A DNA stretch of 64,000 nt from Glebionis coronaria (taxonomy: Eukaryota; Streptophyta; Magnoliopsida; Asterales; Asteraceae): positions 297,534,364 through 297,598,363 of the forward strand of contig CM046877.1 in the NCBI GenBank assembly GCA_025667525.1, read 5' to 3'. A model generated the notes under the pieces. The model searched no databases. It was not told where the DNA came from and worked only from the letters and a program-made list of their open reading frames with translations. Positions 45,011 through 55,685 of the stretch are shown here, in pieces. A program made the position numbers and the translations under genes. How positions within the stretch are numbered: the first letter of the stretch is position 1; every line of letters starts with the position of its first letter.

Positions 45011-46723
45011 ATGCGTACTAGATCTTCAACTTATCCGGAGACCGAGACTCGTGAAGATTTAGCTATGGCAGGTGTGAACAACAACAATAATCTACCGCAC
45101 CTCAACAATAACAACAACAATGTTCTTCCACAGCCCGATCTTCTGACAATGGAGAAGCTTTGTCAACCAACAATGTTTGGACGAGGAGGACCGATTGCGC
45201 CGATGCAAATCACGGCTCCGGAGTTTTCGTTGAAGCATCACATGATCCAGCAAGTGCAAACTAATCCATTCCGCGGATTGCCTAATGATGATGCCAACAA
45301 ACACATCGACAAATTCATTACTATCACTCAAAGCATGAAGTTGCCCGGTGCTACTATGGATATTCTTCGCCTTCAACTCTTTCCACATACTTTATCACAC
45401 CACGCCGAGAAATGGTTTGATCGTCTCCCGAAGAATTCCATTCATACTTGGGATGACATGACTCAACGCTTTTTGTCGCGCTACTTTCCACCATCCATGG
45501 TCACGAGCCTTCGAAATCAAACCAGCGGTTTCATGCAAGAACCTGATGAATCTCTCTTTGATGCTTGGGAAAGATATAATGTTTTGATCGATCGATTTCC
45601 AATCCACAACATGCTTCCCGTTACCTTAATTGATACTTTCTACAACGGTTTGACTTTTCGAGATCGTGATACGATTAATGCAGCCGCCGGTGGCACATTT
45701 ATGAAAAGAAGACCCGAGGAGTGTAGAGAGCTTATTGAGAACATGACTACTCATCACAAAATATGGGATTCCTCCGCTTCTTCAAGGAACAACCCGAGAG
45801 TCAATGTTTCTTCTACTTCAGCAAACCCCGATATGACCGAATTCACCCGCATGATGGCCGAAATGAACAAAAATATCTTGCTCATCGCTTCAAACCAACA
45901 ACAACAAGTTAAAGCGGTAGCACCTTCTTGTGAGACATGCGGCGGTCCTCACTCATACACTGATTGTCCTTCTACTCAAGGAAATCCGGAAAACGTGTAT
46001 GCGGCTTATGGTAATTATTCACCGGAAAATTACCAAGCCCGACCTCAAAGGGATCGAAATCTGCTAAGTTACCGGTCAAACAACTACCTTTCACCCGGTT
46101 TTTCTCCTCAAAACCACAACCCCAACAACAACTACACTAGAAGCAACCAAATCCCACTTAGAGCTTCTAATCCTTATCACCCACCCGCTCAACAAGCCCC
46201 ACCCATTAATCAAGATGTTGAAGCTATAATGAGAACCCAAGGAGAGAAAATTAAGAATCTGCAGAGCCAAATTATCAATTTGAAAGGGGATATCACTAAG
46301 CAAGGGAATGACATTAGATCCGAGCTTCGAAATGATATACAATCCTCCTTCAGCAATCAAACGAATGATTTGAAGAATATGCTGGCTAGTTTCTTACCAA
46401 CCACTCAACCCTCTACTTCGAGTTCTCTACCTTCAAACACCGTCACCAACCCGAGAGCGAATGTGAGTGCTATTACTACCCGTAGTGGAGTTACTTTAGT
46501 AGGGCCATCTATCCCACCCCCAGTTACACCATCTACACCTCCTCCGCCACCATTTATCCCTACTACTCCTACACCTAGTATTAGTTCACCATTACCGTCT
46601 CCGCCTCGCTATGACGAAGTACCCAAGACGAATCCTCCACCAACCCCACCTTCTACCTTTAACCCTTCAACATCTCAACCTTCACCTTCTACACCTCCAC
46701 CACCCAACCCCAGCATTCCTTAA
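45011..46723 (+). pseudogene. gag: Element D gag
   Basis: ATG at 45011 (MRTRSSTYPETETRED). Upstream, TTTTCTTTTGCTTTCGCAG followed by GTGT looks like a splice acceptor. After an Asn-rich stretch the gag core has APEFSLKHHMIQQVQ, FRGLPNDDANKHIDKF, LQLFPHTLSHHAEKWFDRLP and FLSRYFPPSMVTSLRNQ, then DTFYNGLTFRDRDTINAAAGG. The knuckle CETCGGPHSYTDCP (CX2CX3HX4C) lies near 45929-45970, followed by a coiled-coil-like segment and a Pro-rich tail. TAA at 46721-46723 (SIP-stop-PYRLNKA) replaces the Tyr usual in relatives, and the same frame continues into protease, so gag-pro was one ORF with a single nonsense change. Confidence 0.9.
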
Positions 46724-47833
46724 CCTTATCGACTCAACAAGGCTAGAATTTTGACTAAGAATGACATTCAAGTCTCTAACTTTTTGGAAAAGATTGCTGG
46801 CATGAAAATCACCTTTACCCTTGTTGAAGCTCTTGCTCAAATGCTACAATTTGTCAAGATGTTTAAGGAATTGCTTTGTAAGAAGGAGAAGATGGTCGAG
46901 TTTGTTAATACTCGCTTGAATGAAAATTGCTCTGCAATCCTTCTTAAAGAACTTCCGGAAAAACTTGGAGATCCCGGTCGTTTTGTGCTACCTTGTACTT
47001 TTAACCAAACTGACAAATTTACTGCCTTAGCCGATCTCGGGGCCAGTATAAATTTGATGCCTTTAAGTGTTTGGAAAAAGTTATCATTGCCCGACCTTAC
47101 ACCCACCAAGATGACTCTTGAGCTTGCCAATCGCACTCTCGCTTACCCCGTTGGTATTGCTGAAGATGTGTTCATTAAAGTTGGCACATTCACTTTTCCG
47201 GTCGACTTTGTCGTTGTTGATTATGAAATGGACCCTCGTATTCTGTTAATACTTGGACGCCCATTTTTGAGAACCGATAGAGCTTTAATTGATGTGGATA
47301 AGTGTGAACTCATCTTAAGAGTCGGGGATGATGCACAAGTTTTTGAAATGGGGAAGCTTACAAGCAAATCCTATGGAAGAGAGTCAGCGAATATGATTAA
47401 TGTGTTTGATGATTTTGTCGTCTACAACAATCCTCTATTCGATTCTTGCAATGATAATCCACTGTTTCAAGATGATGTGGATGATTCTCTCTCCAATTTG
47501 GAACCTTCACCCATATATGATTCTCCACCGATCTATGATGCTTATGATGATGATTCTAGTTCCGATGGAGATGATTATGATGTTTTTACTTCTGAGTATC
47601 CCGACATGCCCATTTATGATGATTTTGATGAGGCCGATACTCTTTCGAGTGATTCTTCGCATGATGAAGATCCTCCGCCTACATCACTTGATCCTACTTT
47701 GGATGACTACTCATTTGAGGAAGACTTTTCTACTTTTCTCAATACTTACTTCCCTCATGAGAGTGATGCTCCTCCTTTAGACTTTGATGATTATGGTCTT
47801 CATCCTTCTACGGATTTGAAGAAAATTCTTTAA
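46724..47833 (+). pseudogene. Element D protease with acidic C-terminal region
   Basis: It is in frame with gag beyond the stop. The linker ILTKNDIQVSNFLEKI is followed by CSAILLKELPEKLGDPGRFVL, then the retropepsin motif LADLGASINLMPLSVWKKL and FVVVDYEMDPRILLILGRPFL. The protease looks complete. After it comes a strongly acidic region (DDDSSSDGDDYDVF, LDDYSFEEDFSTF). The frame ends at TAA 47831-47833. No RT follows, where A and C have theirs. Confidence 0.9.
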
Positions 47834-48310
47834 AAGGAGAAGAAACCGGACGACACCAACATCCGCAGCACGTATGATTTAACACCTCTTTGTCCACCTT
47901 CTGAGGGCGAGGTTGTGCATCTTCTTCGCGGATCATCTTCAAATTCTTCTGAGCTTGAGTGCTATTTTCCCCTAAAGGAAAAGGTGTTCGACCCCGGTAT
48001 CGATATTCTTCAGCCATCTCAGTATCCATCTGATGAAATAAAAGGAAAAAATTTTGGAACTTATGAAGATATGCTTGCACCTCTTCACCCTTGCTCCCAC
48101 CATGCTCCATCTTTGCTTAAGGGAACCTTGCCTACTCTTCTTTGGCTTGCCTTGTTCGCCTTAAGCTTGTGATATTTGATGGACGAAAACTATGTCTTTG
48201 ATCCCGGTGGATGTGTTTCATGCTTCTTCCTATGTTAATCAAGGTCGAGTCAGGCTCACGACTCGGTGAACAAAAATCAAGCGCTTCTTGGGAGGCAACC
48301 CATGTATCTA
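47834..48310 (+). pseudogene. Element D post-protease remnant
   Basis: The same frame continues for about 112 codons past the stop (LCPPSEGEVVHLLRG, CYFPLKEKVFDPGIDI) to a stop at 48170-48172, then briefly MDENYVFDPGGCVSCF. I do not recognise a domain. It probably represents the fused ends of the polyprotein after loss of RT-integrase, since CGAGTCAGGCTCACGACTCGG at 48245 is the 3' border sequence also found after integrase in A and C. Confidence 0.55.
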
Positions 48311-50274
48311 TCTTTTAGCTATCTATATCCTAAGTGTAGGGGAGACCCGTTGGTGTTTGCTATTTCCTCTCTTCTCATATTCAGGGATTCGAGCGCTCAA
48401 TGATCCACTCTTGATGATTTTTGACGACCCGTGATTCCGTGTTTCCGTCTTCCCGGTTCTATCCTAAACTCTTTTCGATTCACTATTTTATATTTATCAA
48501 TATTAAAATAGGAATCTCGTTAGTTGTCTTTTCCTTAGCAAGATTTAAACAAAGTGTACAATGTCCTAAGTGTAGGGGAGTTTACTCCCACATGCTTAAA
48601 CATTGAGGACAATGTTTATATCAAGTGTAGGGGGACTTCTATCGAAGTTAAGTGGTCTTTTCCTTGTATCTGTCCCCATTTTAACCGGAAAATCAATTTT
48701 TCGACATTTTTAAAAAAATTTTGATCTATTTTGGCCTATTAGTTTTTACCTTTGTATAGTTATTTTCTTTCTTTACTAGAATAAATTTTAATAAAGTGGT
48801 TTTAATTTTCAAACGTTGTGAATCTTTTGACTCAACCCGAGTTTACTTATCTAAGTTTACTCTAGCTAGTATCCTTAACGTGTTTAAGTCAAGTTTTGCT
48901 AGGGTTTTATATAGGGAGCTATAAAACGCGAAAGTCTTAACTCTCACGGGTTAAGAACAAGAACTTTTCGCAAGTTCCTATAATTGATCCTAGAGATTTG
49001 TTTATCAAGGGAACTTTAAAATGCGATTTCTAAACTTGAAAAAGTCTAAAAATTTGCAAGATCCTATAGACGACTCGAAAACCCAAAACTTTGATTTAAT
49101 AGGCTAAGCATCCAAGAGTCTCATTCTTTGAGATTTTAAATTGTGGAGAACGAGAGATGATAGAGTCAATTATATGTTTGGTATTCTTTCGTGAATTTAT
49201 GTGAGTTAATTATAAGCCTATTCTCCCATCGCTTGCTAATAAATTTATCTTCAATAAATAAGGTTGTACGATTTGAGAAGTTACTTAGCTTCTAGCCCAA
49301 GATCGTTTAAAAGTTGCTCGGTATGGATTAGAGTTCATAGCCAAGGCATAACTTATTGAAGCGGGATGCGAAGATTGGCGAGTCCAAAAAGGTCCTAACA
49401 AGGCATGAGGGCTAAATTTTGTTGCTAAAGATCCCAAGTGATGTGAAGAATCATTTATCAAAGATCAATATGAAGGATCGAGACACACAACGAAAAGCAA
49501 ATACTCCCGTAAAGATCATGGAGAAGTCTATCCAAAAAGGCCCTAACAAGGTATGAGGATAAATAGATCCAAGTCCAAAAAGGAGGCGGATCGTTGTATA
49601 TCAAAGTCCAAAATAAAGATTGGAGAAAAATGAAGAAGTCGTGGTCCAAATATGAAGAATCTCTCAAAACTTCAAGTGAAGAAATTCCTATTATGAAGAG
49701 AAGGCCATTATTTCATGAACGTCTCTCAAGATTTGAAGTATGAAGTCGCTGCCAAATATCGGTCCGAGAAAGGTCTCAAATCGCGAAGCGAGTTATGCCA
49801 AGATATGAACTTTATGAGGTCCCGAGAAGCAGTTTTAAAAGATTTTGTCCTTTAGCTAACTATTGATTAAATCGTCCCACTTTATTTTCAGCCTAAATAA
49901 CTATCGAAATAAGTCAACAATGCATCCTCGTGATCATTCAAGACAACAATAAAATATAAGAGATACACTTAGGAATAAGGGAGTCTAAGTAAATAATTGG
50001 GCCACATGAGTTCGTGTTAGTTTGCTAACTTATAATAACAATGATCTCGTTTTTAAGCTTGGTTTGGAGAATGTGAAAACTTGAGGATGATGATCATTCA
50101 TGATATTTTCAAAACCCTATGGTATGTTTTTGATTTCTTTACTTACTTTGAATGTTTATAATTTTCTATCTCTTTAATAAAGGCCAATGTGGATTGATTG
50201 TGATGAAAAGTGTAATCGTGCTTTGTAACTAATGCATTGCATGAGGACATTGCAATGGTCAAGTGTAGGGGATT
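48311..50274 (+). other. 3' non-coding region of element D
   Basis: About 2 kb with no credible ORF, collinear with the C 3' region. AAGTGTAGGGGA-type purine tracts occur near 48331, 48567, 48622 and at the LTR border (50261-50274). A perfect inverted repeat AAACATTG-AGGA-CAATGTTT lies at 48598-48617. Confidence 0.75.
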
Positions 50275-52136
50275 TGATAGGTGTGTAAACACCCATCCTT
50301 TTACCACTTAATTAAATAATAACCAGGCCAAAACGTGTATTTTATGTCGTAAATGTCGGAATTATGCGTGGTTTGTGTTTTTGTTGTGATTTAGGACGAA
50401 AATGTGAAAAGGGGAGAAAACACGGGCATTCACGGGCTTTTATCGAAGAAAAATACAAAAGAGGAAGTCAAGAAATCAAGAGTGCAAAAAGAACGCAAGT
50501 CCAAGACCAATTCTGAAGATTTATCGAAGAAAAAGTCAAAAGACAGAAGTTTACTAAAAGCCGAAGAACTCAAGTCTAATTTATTGAAGAAATCACAAGA
50601 CGAGTTTATTAATCCCGAGACAAAGTCAAAAGTCGAAGCATTAAGAAGACAAGGACTAAAGGATAATTAAAGAAATAAGAAAGAGGGGAGGAAGCTTCCA
50701 CTAAGCACCTCCCTAATCCACTATAAATAGGATCCTTAGGCTTTCATTTTTTCTTGTTGGCTAAGTGTGACAATTAGCTCTTCCATTTTAATTACTTGCA
50801 CATTTAAATAAATGTCATTTATTTAATTATCTTGCACCTTAAATTCATTTAATTTCAAGTAAGTTTCCTTTTAATTATTGTTAATCTTTACTTTTATTGT
50901 TCATCTCCTATCTACCTTTCTTGGTTAATCTTTAATCTTTATGATTTATGTTCATGTTCATGTTCTTTAGTTTTTATTAAATTGATTAAGTGGGTTTTGA
51001 TTATTTTGATTATTATTGTTAGTTTTATTGATTTGGTTTGTTTGATTATCATTAGTTGATCATTTATGGTTAGTCTTGCTTAATATTTTGGTTTGATTTG
51101 ATTAGTTTGGATTAGATTAGTGTTATTTTTGTCCTCCGTGTTCTTCGTTCTTTCTGTTTTCCAAGTTATTCCGAACCAAGCAAGATTATTCCGGATGAAG
51201 GGATTTTGTTGATTATTTCGGATCAGTTGTTTATTCCGGATCAAGGCCACATTCCGGATCAGCAGTTTATTCCGAGTGAAGAAAATATTCCGAACCAACC
51301 TGCTATTCCGGATCAGTGGATATTCCGAACCAGTGGATTATTCCGAATCAGCAGCAAAGCTATTCCGAATAAAGAATTTATTCCGGATAAGTGACATATT
51401 CCGAATAAAGGATTTATTCCGGATGAAGGCTTCATGTTGACTATTCTGAATCAAGGGTGTTCATTCGGAATATTCCGAATGAAGCAACATATTTCGAATC
51501 AAGCCAAATATTCCGAATAAAGGATCTCAGGCATTTTATTTCGGATAAACGTAGTTATTCCGAAGTGACATATTCCGAATCAACTCGTTATTCCGGATGA
51601 ACAGATATTCCGAATGAAGGTTTTGGTCTTGTTATTCCGAATGAGAGTGTTTTATTCCGCATGAAGTAAATATTCCGAGTGAAGAAGAATTATTCCGAAC
51701 GAATGTGACATTCCGGATGAATGATTATTCCGAATGAGGTTATTTTCCGAATGAGCATTTTTAGTTTATTTTTAGTTTAAATTTTTAAGTTTCAAGCTTT
51801 ATTTTTCCCGCCTTTTTACTTAGTCGCACTTTTAAGTTTACTTGCCTTAGATTTATTTTAAGCCTTGCCTTAGATTTATTTTAAGCCTTGCCTTATTTTA
51901 AGTTTTAGTTGCGTTTCAAGTTTGCCTTTAGGATAGCTTTAAGTTCGCGTTATTTACTTTTTATCACACTTTAATTTAAAGCCATTTATTTTAATAGTTT
52001 TTGCACTTTTAATATACTACAACGACACAACATTTGTTTCCACCAAAGACAGCTGAGTCGCACTTAAACCAGTAATAAATTTGATTAGACCAACACAACG
52101 AACTTTAATTTTCATACACGCTAAAAGATCGTATTA
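50275..52136 (+). repeat. Element D 3' LTR
   Basis: 1862 bp. TATAAATA at 50722-50729, ATTCCG array 51167-51755 with the 24-bp palindrome at 51460-51483. The Lys-rich U3 frame (50404-50670, starting GTG) is uninterrupted here. It is very similar to the 5' LTR apart from the 71-bp duplication and scattered changes. Confidence 0.92.
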
Positions 52137-52141
52137 GAGGT

Positions 52142-53330
52142 GGATGCTTTTCTTAGGACACCAGATTTGCCATCTACGTATGATGAGGATTATCATGATA
52201 CGGAGGGAGATATCGATTTGCTTGAAGCCTTTTTGAATGAAGATCCTTTTGAATCACCTCCAATGGACTTGAAAGATGTAAACGAAAATGAAACAAAAGT
52301 GAAAACTTCTATTGAAGAAGCACCTGAATTAGAACATAAGGATCTTCCCACTCATTTGGAGTATGCTTTTCTTGAAGGAAGTAAAAAGTTACCGGTGATT
52401 ATTGCTAAGGGATTGAAGGATAATGAAAAGGATGAACTTATTAATGTGCTTAAGAAACATAAACGGGCCATTGCATGGAAAATCTCCGATATCAAGGATA
52501 TTGATCCAAAATTTTGTACTCATAAAATTTTGATGGAGGAAGATTATAAACCCGCTATCCAAAATCAAAGAAGGGTCAATCCAAAGATTCATGAGGTGAT
52601 CAAAAAGGAAGTTATGAAACTTCTAGACGCTGGAATGATCTACCCTATCTCCGATAGCCCATGGGTTAGCCCCGTGCATTTTGTTCCAAAGAAAGGAGGA
52701 ATGACGGTTGTTACTAATGAGGATAATGAATTGATTCCGACTAGACTTGTAACCGGTTGGCGTATTTGTATCGACTATAGAAAACTTAATGATGCCACTA
52801 GGAAGGATCATTTTCCATTACCTTTTATTAATAAAATGTTAGAGAGACTAGCGGGAAATGAATTCTATTGCTTTTTGGATGGATTTTCCGGCTATTTCCA
52901 AATTCCTATAGACCCTCGTGATCCAGAAAAGACCACATTCACTTGTCCTTATGGAACATTTACTTATCGAAGAATGCCTTTTGGATTATGCAATGCTCTG
53001 GGGACGTTCCAAAGGTGTATGATGGCCATTTTCCATGATATGATCGAAAAAACCATGGAAGTCTTTATGGATGATTTCTCGGTTTTTAGGGAGTCTTTCA
53101 CTTCATGTCTCTCTAACTTGGAAAGAATGTTACAACGTTGTGAGGAAACAAATCTCGTGCTTAACTATAAAAAATTTCATTTCATGTGCAAAGAAGGAAT
53201 TGTGTTAAGACATAAGATCTCTAAGGCCGGTATTGAGGTTGATAGGGCTAAAATCGACGTGATTGCAAAATCACCTCCACCACCACCGTTAAGGGGTCAG
53301 GAGTTTTCTCGGCCATGTCGGCTTCTATAG
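52142..53330 (+). pseudogene. pol: Element A reverse transcriptase
   Basis: Phase continues from 42818 across the duplicated GAGGT. An acidic linker leads to LPTHLEYAFLEGSKKLPVI, then RT with [60 protein letters not shown] and the active site FMDDFSVF (about 53063-53090). The frame breaks near 53290 after VIAKSPPPPP, where a one-base shift leads to [12 protein letters not shown] sequence in the next frame. The catalytic residues appear intact but the protein does not continue. Confidence 0.92.
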
Positions 53331-53997
53331 ATGTTTTATCCAAGATTTCTTTAAGATAGATCGGCCTATGACCCATCTTTTGGAAAAAGAGACTCTATTC
53401 CTCTTTTCGGATGAGTGCATCAAAGCCATTGAGATGCTTAAAAAGAAATTAACTAAATCACAAATTTTAGTTGCTCTAGATTGGGATCTACCTTTTGAAA
53501 TTATGTGTGATGCTAGTGATTACGCGGTAGGTGTGGTTTTGGGGCAACGTAAGACAAAACATTTCTTGCCTACACACTATGCAAGTAAGACTATGATGGA
53601 TGCTCAAACTAAGTACACTACAACGGAAAAGGAGTTACTTGTCGTTGTATATGCTTTTGAAAAGTTTAGACCATACCTCGTCATGTCTAAAACCATAGTG
53701 TATACGGATCACTCGGCTATCAAATATCTTCTTAATAAACAATATGCAAAGCCGAGGTTGCTCCGGTGGATTCTCCTCCTTCATGAATTTAATGTCAAAA
53801 TTCTAGACAAAAATGGAGCCGAGAATCTCGCGGCCGATCATTTATCTCGACTTGAGAATCCTCACCAAAGAGATCGAGAGAACAAGGAAATTAATGAAAC
53901 ATTTCCTCTCGAGACACTTGGTATGATTGCTTTTCTGGTGAAGATAGTACCCCATGGTTTGCGGATATTGCAAATTACCATGCGGGGAAGTTTGTGA
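53331..53997 (+). pseudogene. Element A RNase H
   Basis: An ATG-started open part begins at 53368 ([13 protein letters not shown]). RNase H blocks are [38 protein letters not shown] and [12 protein letters not shown], then [15 protein letters not shown] and [14 protein letters not shown]. Another frameshift near 53925 separates it from integrase. It removes the RNA strand during replication. Confidence 0.9.
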
Positions 53998-55241
53998 TCA
54001 AGGGTATGTCGTCCCAACAAAAGCGGAAATTTTTCAAGGATATATCCTATTATTTTTTGGACGACCCCTATTTGTTTCGAGTGTGCGCGGATCAAGTGAT
54101 TCGTAGGTGTGTGTTTGGCAAGGAAGCTCAAGATATTCTTAAATCTTGTCATGAAGGACCCACCGGGGGACATCATGGTGCCAACGCTACCTCGAAGGAA
54201 GTCTTTGATGCCGGCTTCTTTTGGCCTTCCATATATCATGATGCCCAAGACTTGCTCAAGACTTGTGATGCTTGTCAACGTCAAGGAAAGAATTCACAAA
54301 GGGATGAAATGCCCCAAAAAATTATCCAAGTTTGTGAAATCTTTGACGTATGGGGGATCGATTTTATGGGACCATTTCCATCATCGAAAGGAAATAAGTA
54401 TATTCTCGTAGTCGTGGATTATTTGTCAAAATGGGTTGAAGCTAAGGCTTTGCCTACGAATGATGCTCGAGTTGTGGTGAAATTTTTTAAACAACTCTTC
54501 GCTAGGTTTGGAACTCCACGGGCTATAATAAGTGATCGTGGGAGCCATTTTTGTAATGAACAATTTGAAAAAGTTCTAAAGAAATATGGTGTCAGTCATC
54601 GACTTTCAACGGCTTATCACCCTCAAACGAGTGGTCAAGTGGAGGTTTCAAACCGAGCTCTTAAGAGGATTTTGGAGCGTTCTATTGGAGAAAATCGCAC
54701 TTCATGGTCGGATAAATTGGACGATGCATTGTGGGCTTTCCGTACGGCCTAGAAGACGCCAATTGGTTGTACACCATTTAGGTTGGTCTACGGAAAGGCA
54801 TGCCACTTGCCAATCGAACTCTAACATAAGGCGTATTGGGCTCTTAAGCATTGTAACTTTTATTTGAGGACCGCGGGTGATCATCGCAAGGTTCAATTGA
54901 ATGAACTAAGTGAATTAAGGGATCAAGCTTATGAAAATTCTTTGATCTATAAAGAGAAGACTAAGAGGATTCATGACTCTAAGATCAAAAACCCCATTTT
55001 CAATGTTGGTGATCAAGTCCTCTTATTCAACTCTAGACTTAAGATTTTCTCGGCCAAGCTTAAATCCCGTTGGTCCGGACCATTCATCATTTCACAAGTT
55101 TTCCCTTATGGCACCGTTGAGCTTGCTAAAAAACATGGGCCTAACTTTAAGGTGAATGGTCATCGTATGAAACACTACTTTGGAGGGGACATACCTACGG
55201 AGGTTGTTCTAGATCTTCAAACTTTCCCTAAGGACCAATGA
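53994..55241 (+). pseudogene. Element A integrase
   Basis: The zinc-binding region ([15 protein letters not shown] to CDACQRQGK) precedes the core with [17 protein letters not shown] and [13 protein letters not shown] (catalytic Asp residues) and [19 protein letters not shown] (Glu). A TAG after FRTA (54750-54752) replaces Tyr, and a second stop follows near 54823 ([15 protein letters not shown]). About 15 codons near 54845-54866 are degraded. The C-terminal part 54864-55241 ([43 protein letters not shown]) is open to TGA at 55239-55241. Confidence 0.92.
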
Positions 55242-55685
55242 ATGCGGGGATCGAGTCGAGCTCATGACTCGGTTAACAAAAACGAGGTGCCTTGTGGGGG
55301 AGTCCCATACATTCTATCTTCTATCTATTTTCTAACACTAATAAGGCTTGATCTTTTCAAGCTCGTGCTTGTGTTTTGTTGTGTTGTGAATCTTAGGTAT
55401 GACCCTAATCATTGAAGACTCTCATGTTCGGTTTTTGTCGATCCACTCGAGTTTCCGTACTTTGATTGTCAAAAGGGACACTCACTATCCTTTGATTTTT
55501 ATCGACTAACGTTTTATCTTGAAGAATATTTAATAAACGGCTTATAGATTTGTGTGCTCTTACCATGTTAGGACTCTTGCATTAGACTCTTCGTGTTTTA
55601 GCAAGGGGGTGTTACTCTTGAGCTAGGAAACATTGAGGACAATGTTTGGTTTTAGCATGGGGGATTCAATCGATATAATCACTTG
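55242..55685 (+). other. 3' non-coding region, purine tract and first bases of A 3' LTR
   Basis: It holds the perfect inverted repeat AAACATTG-AGGA-CAATGTTT (55628-55647, also in D) and the purine tract ATGGGGGATT (55657-55666). The following AATCGATATAATC matches the putative 5' LTR start. Element F is inserted at 55686, so the rest of the A 3' LTR lies beyond F, outside the window. Confidence 0.65.

Larger units (their letters stand above)
42819..52136 (+). mobile_element. Element D: non-autonomous Athila-like element with gag-protease only
   Basis: The LTRs at 42819-44754 and 50275-52136 are flanked by GAGGT (42814-42818 and 52137-52141). Length is 9318 bp. The primer site is at 44757, gag-protease at 45011-47833, a short extra frame to 48172, then 2.1 kb of non-coding sequence and a purine tract before 50275. 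There is no RT, RNase H or integrase. LTR features (TGATAGGTGTGTAAACACC start, Lys-rich U3 frame, ATTCCG array, GTATTA end) and the 3' region are shared with C, but gag is a different type. Trans-mobilisation by C-like enzymes is the likely inference. Confidence 0.9.
15631..55685 (+). mobile_element. Element A: Athila-like Ty3/gypsy element, broken by B, D and F
   Basis: The parts in order are 5' LTR (about 15631-17490), primer site (17498), gag (18162-18971 and 41541-41981), protease (42031-42818), RT (52142-53330), RNase H (53340-53930), integrase (53994-55241), a 3' non-coding stretch with purine tract, and the first bases of the 3' LTR before F at 55686. Without B (22.6 kb) and D (9.3 kb) the visible part is about 8.2 kb. 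Reading frame and protein homology resume exactly across both target-site duplications. The coding region carries several stops and frameshifts. Athila affinity comes from the Asp-tRNA primer site, the DLGAS protease and close similarity to C. Confidence 0.85.

Noticed and set aside
47834..48310. Envelope-like ORF downstream of the D protease
   Set aside because: It shows no signal peptide, membrane span or coiled coil, and the segment is better explained as fused remnants left after loss of pol.
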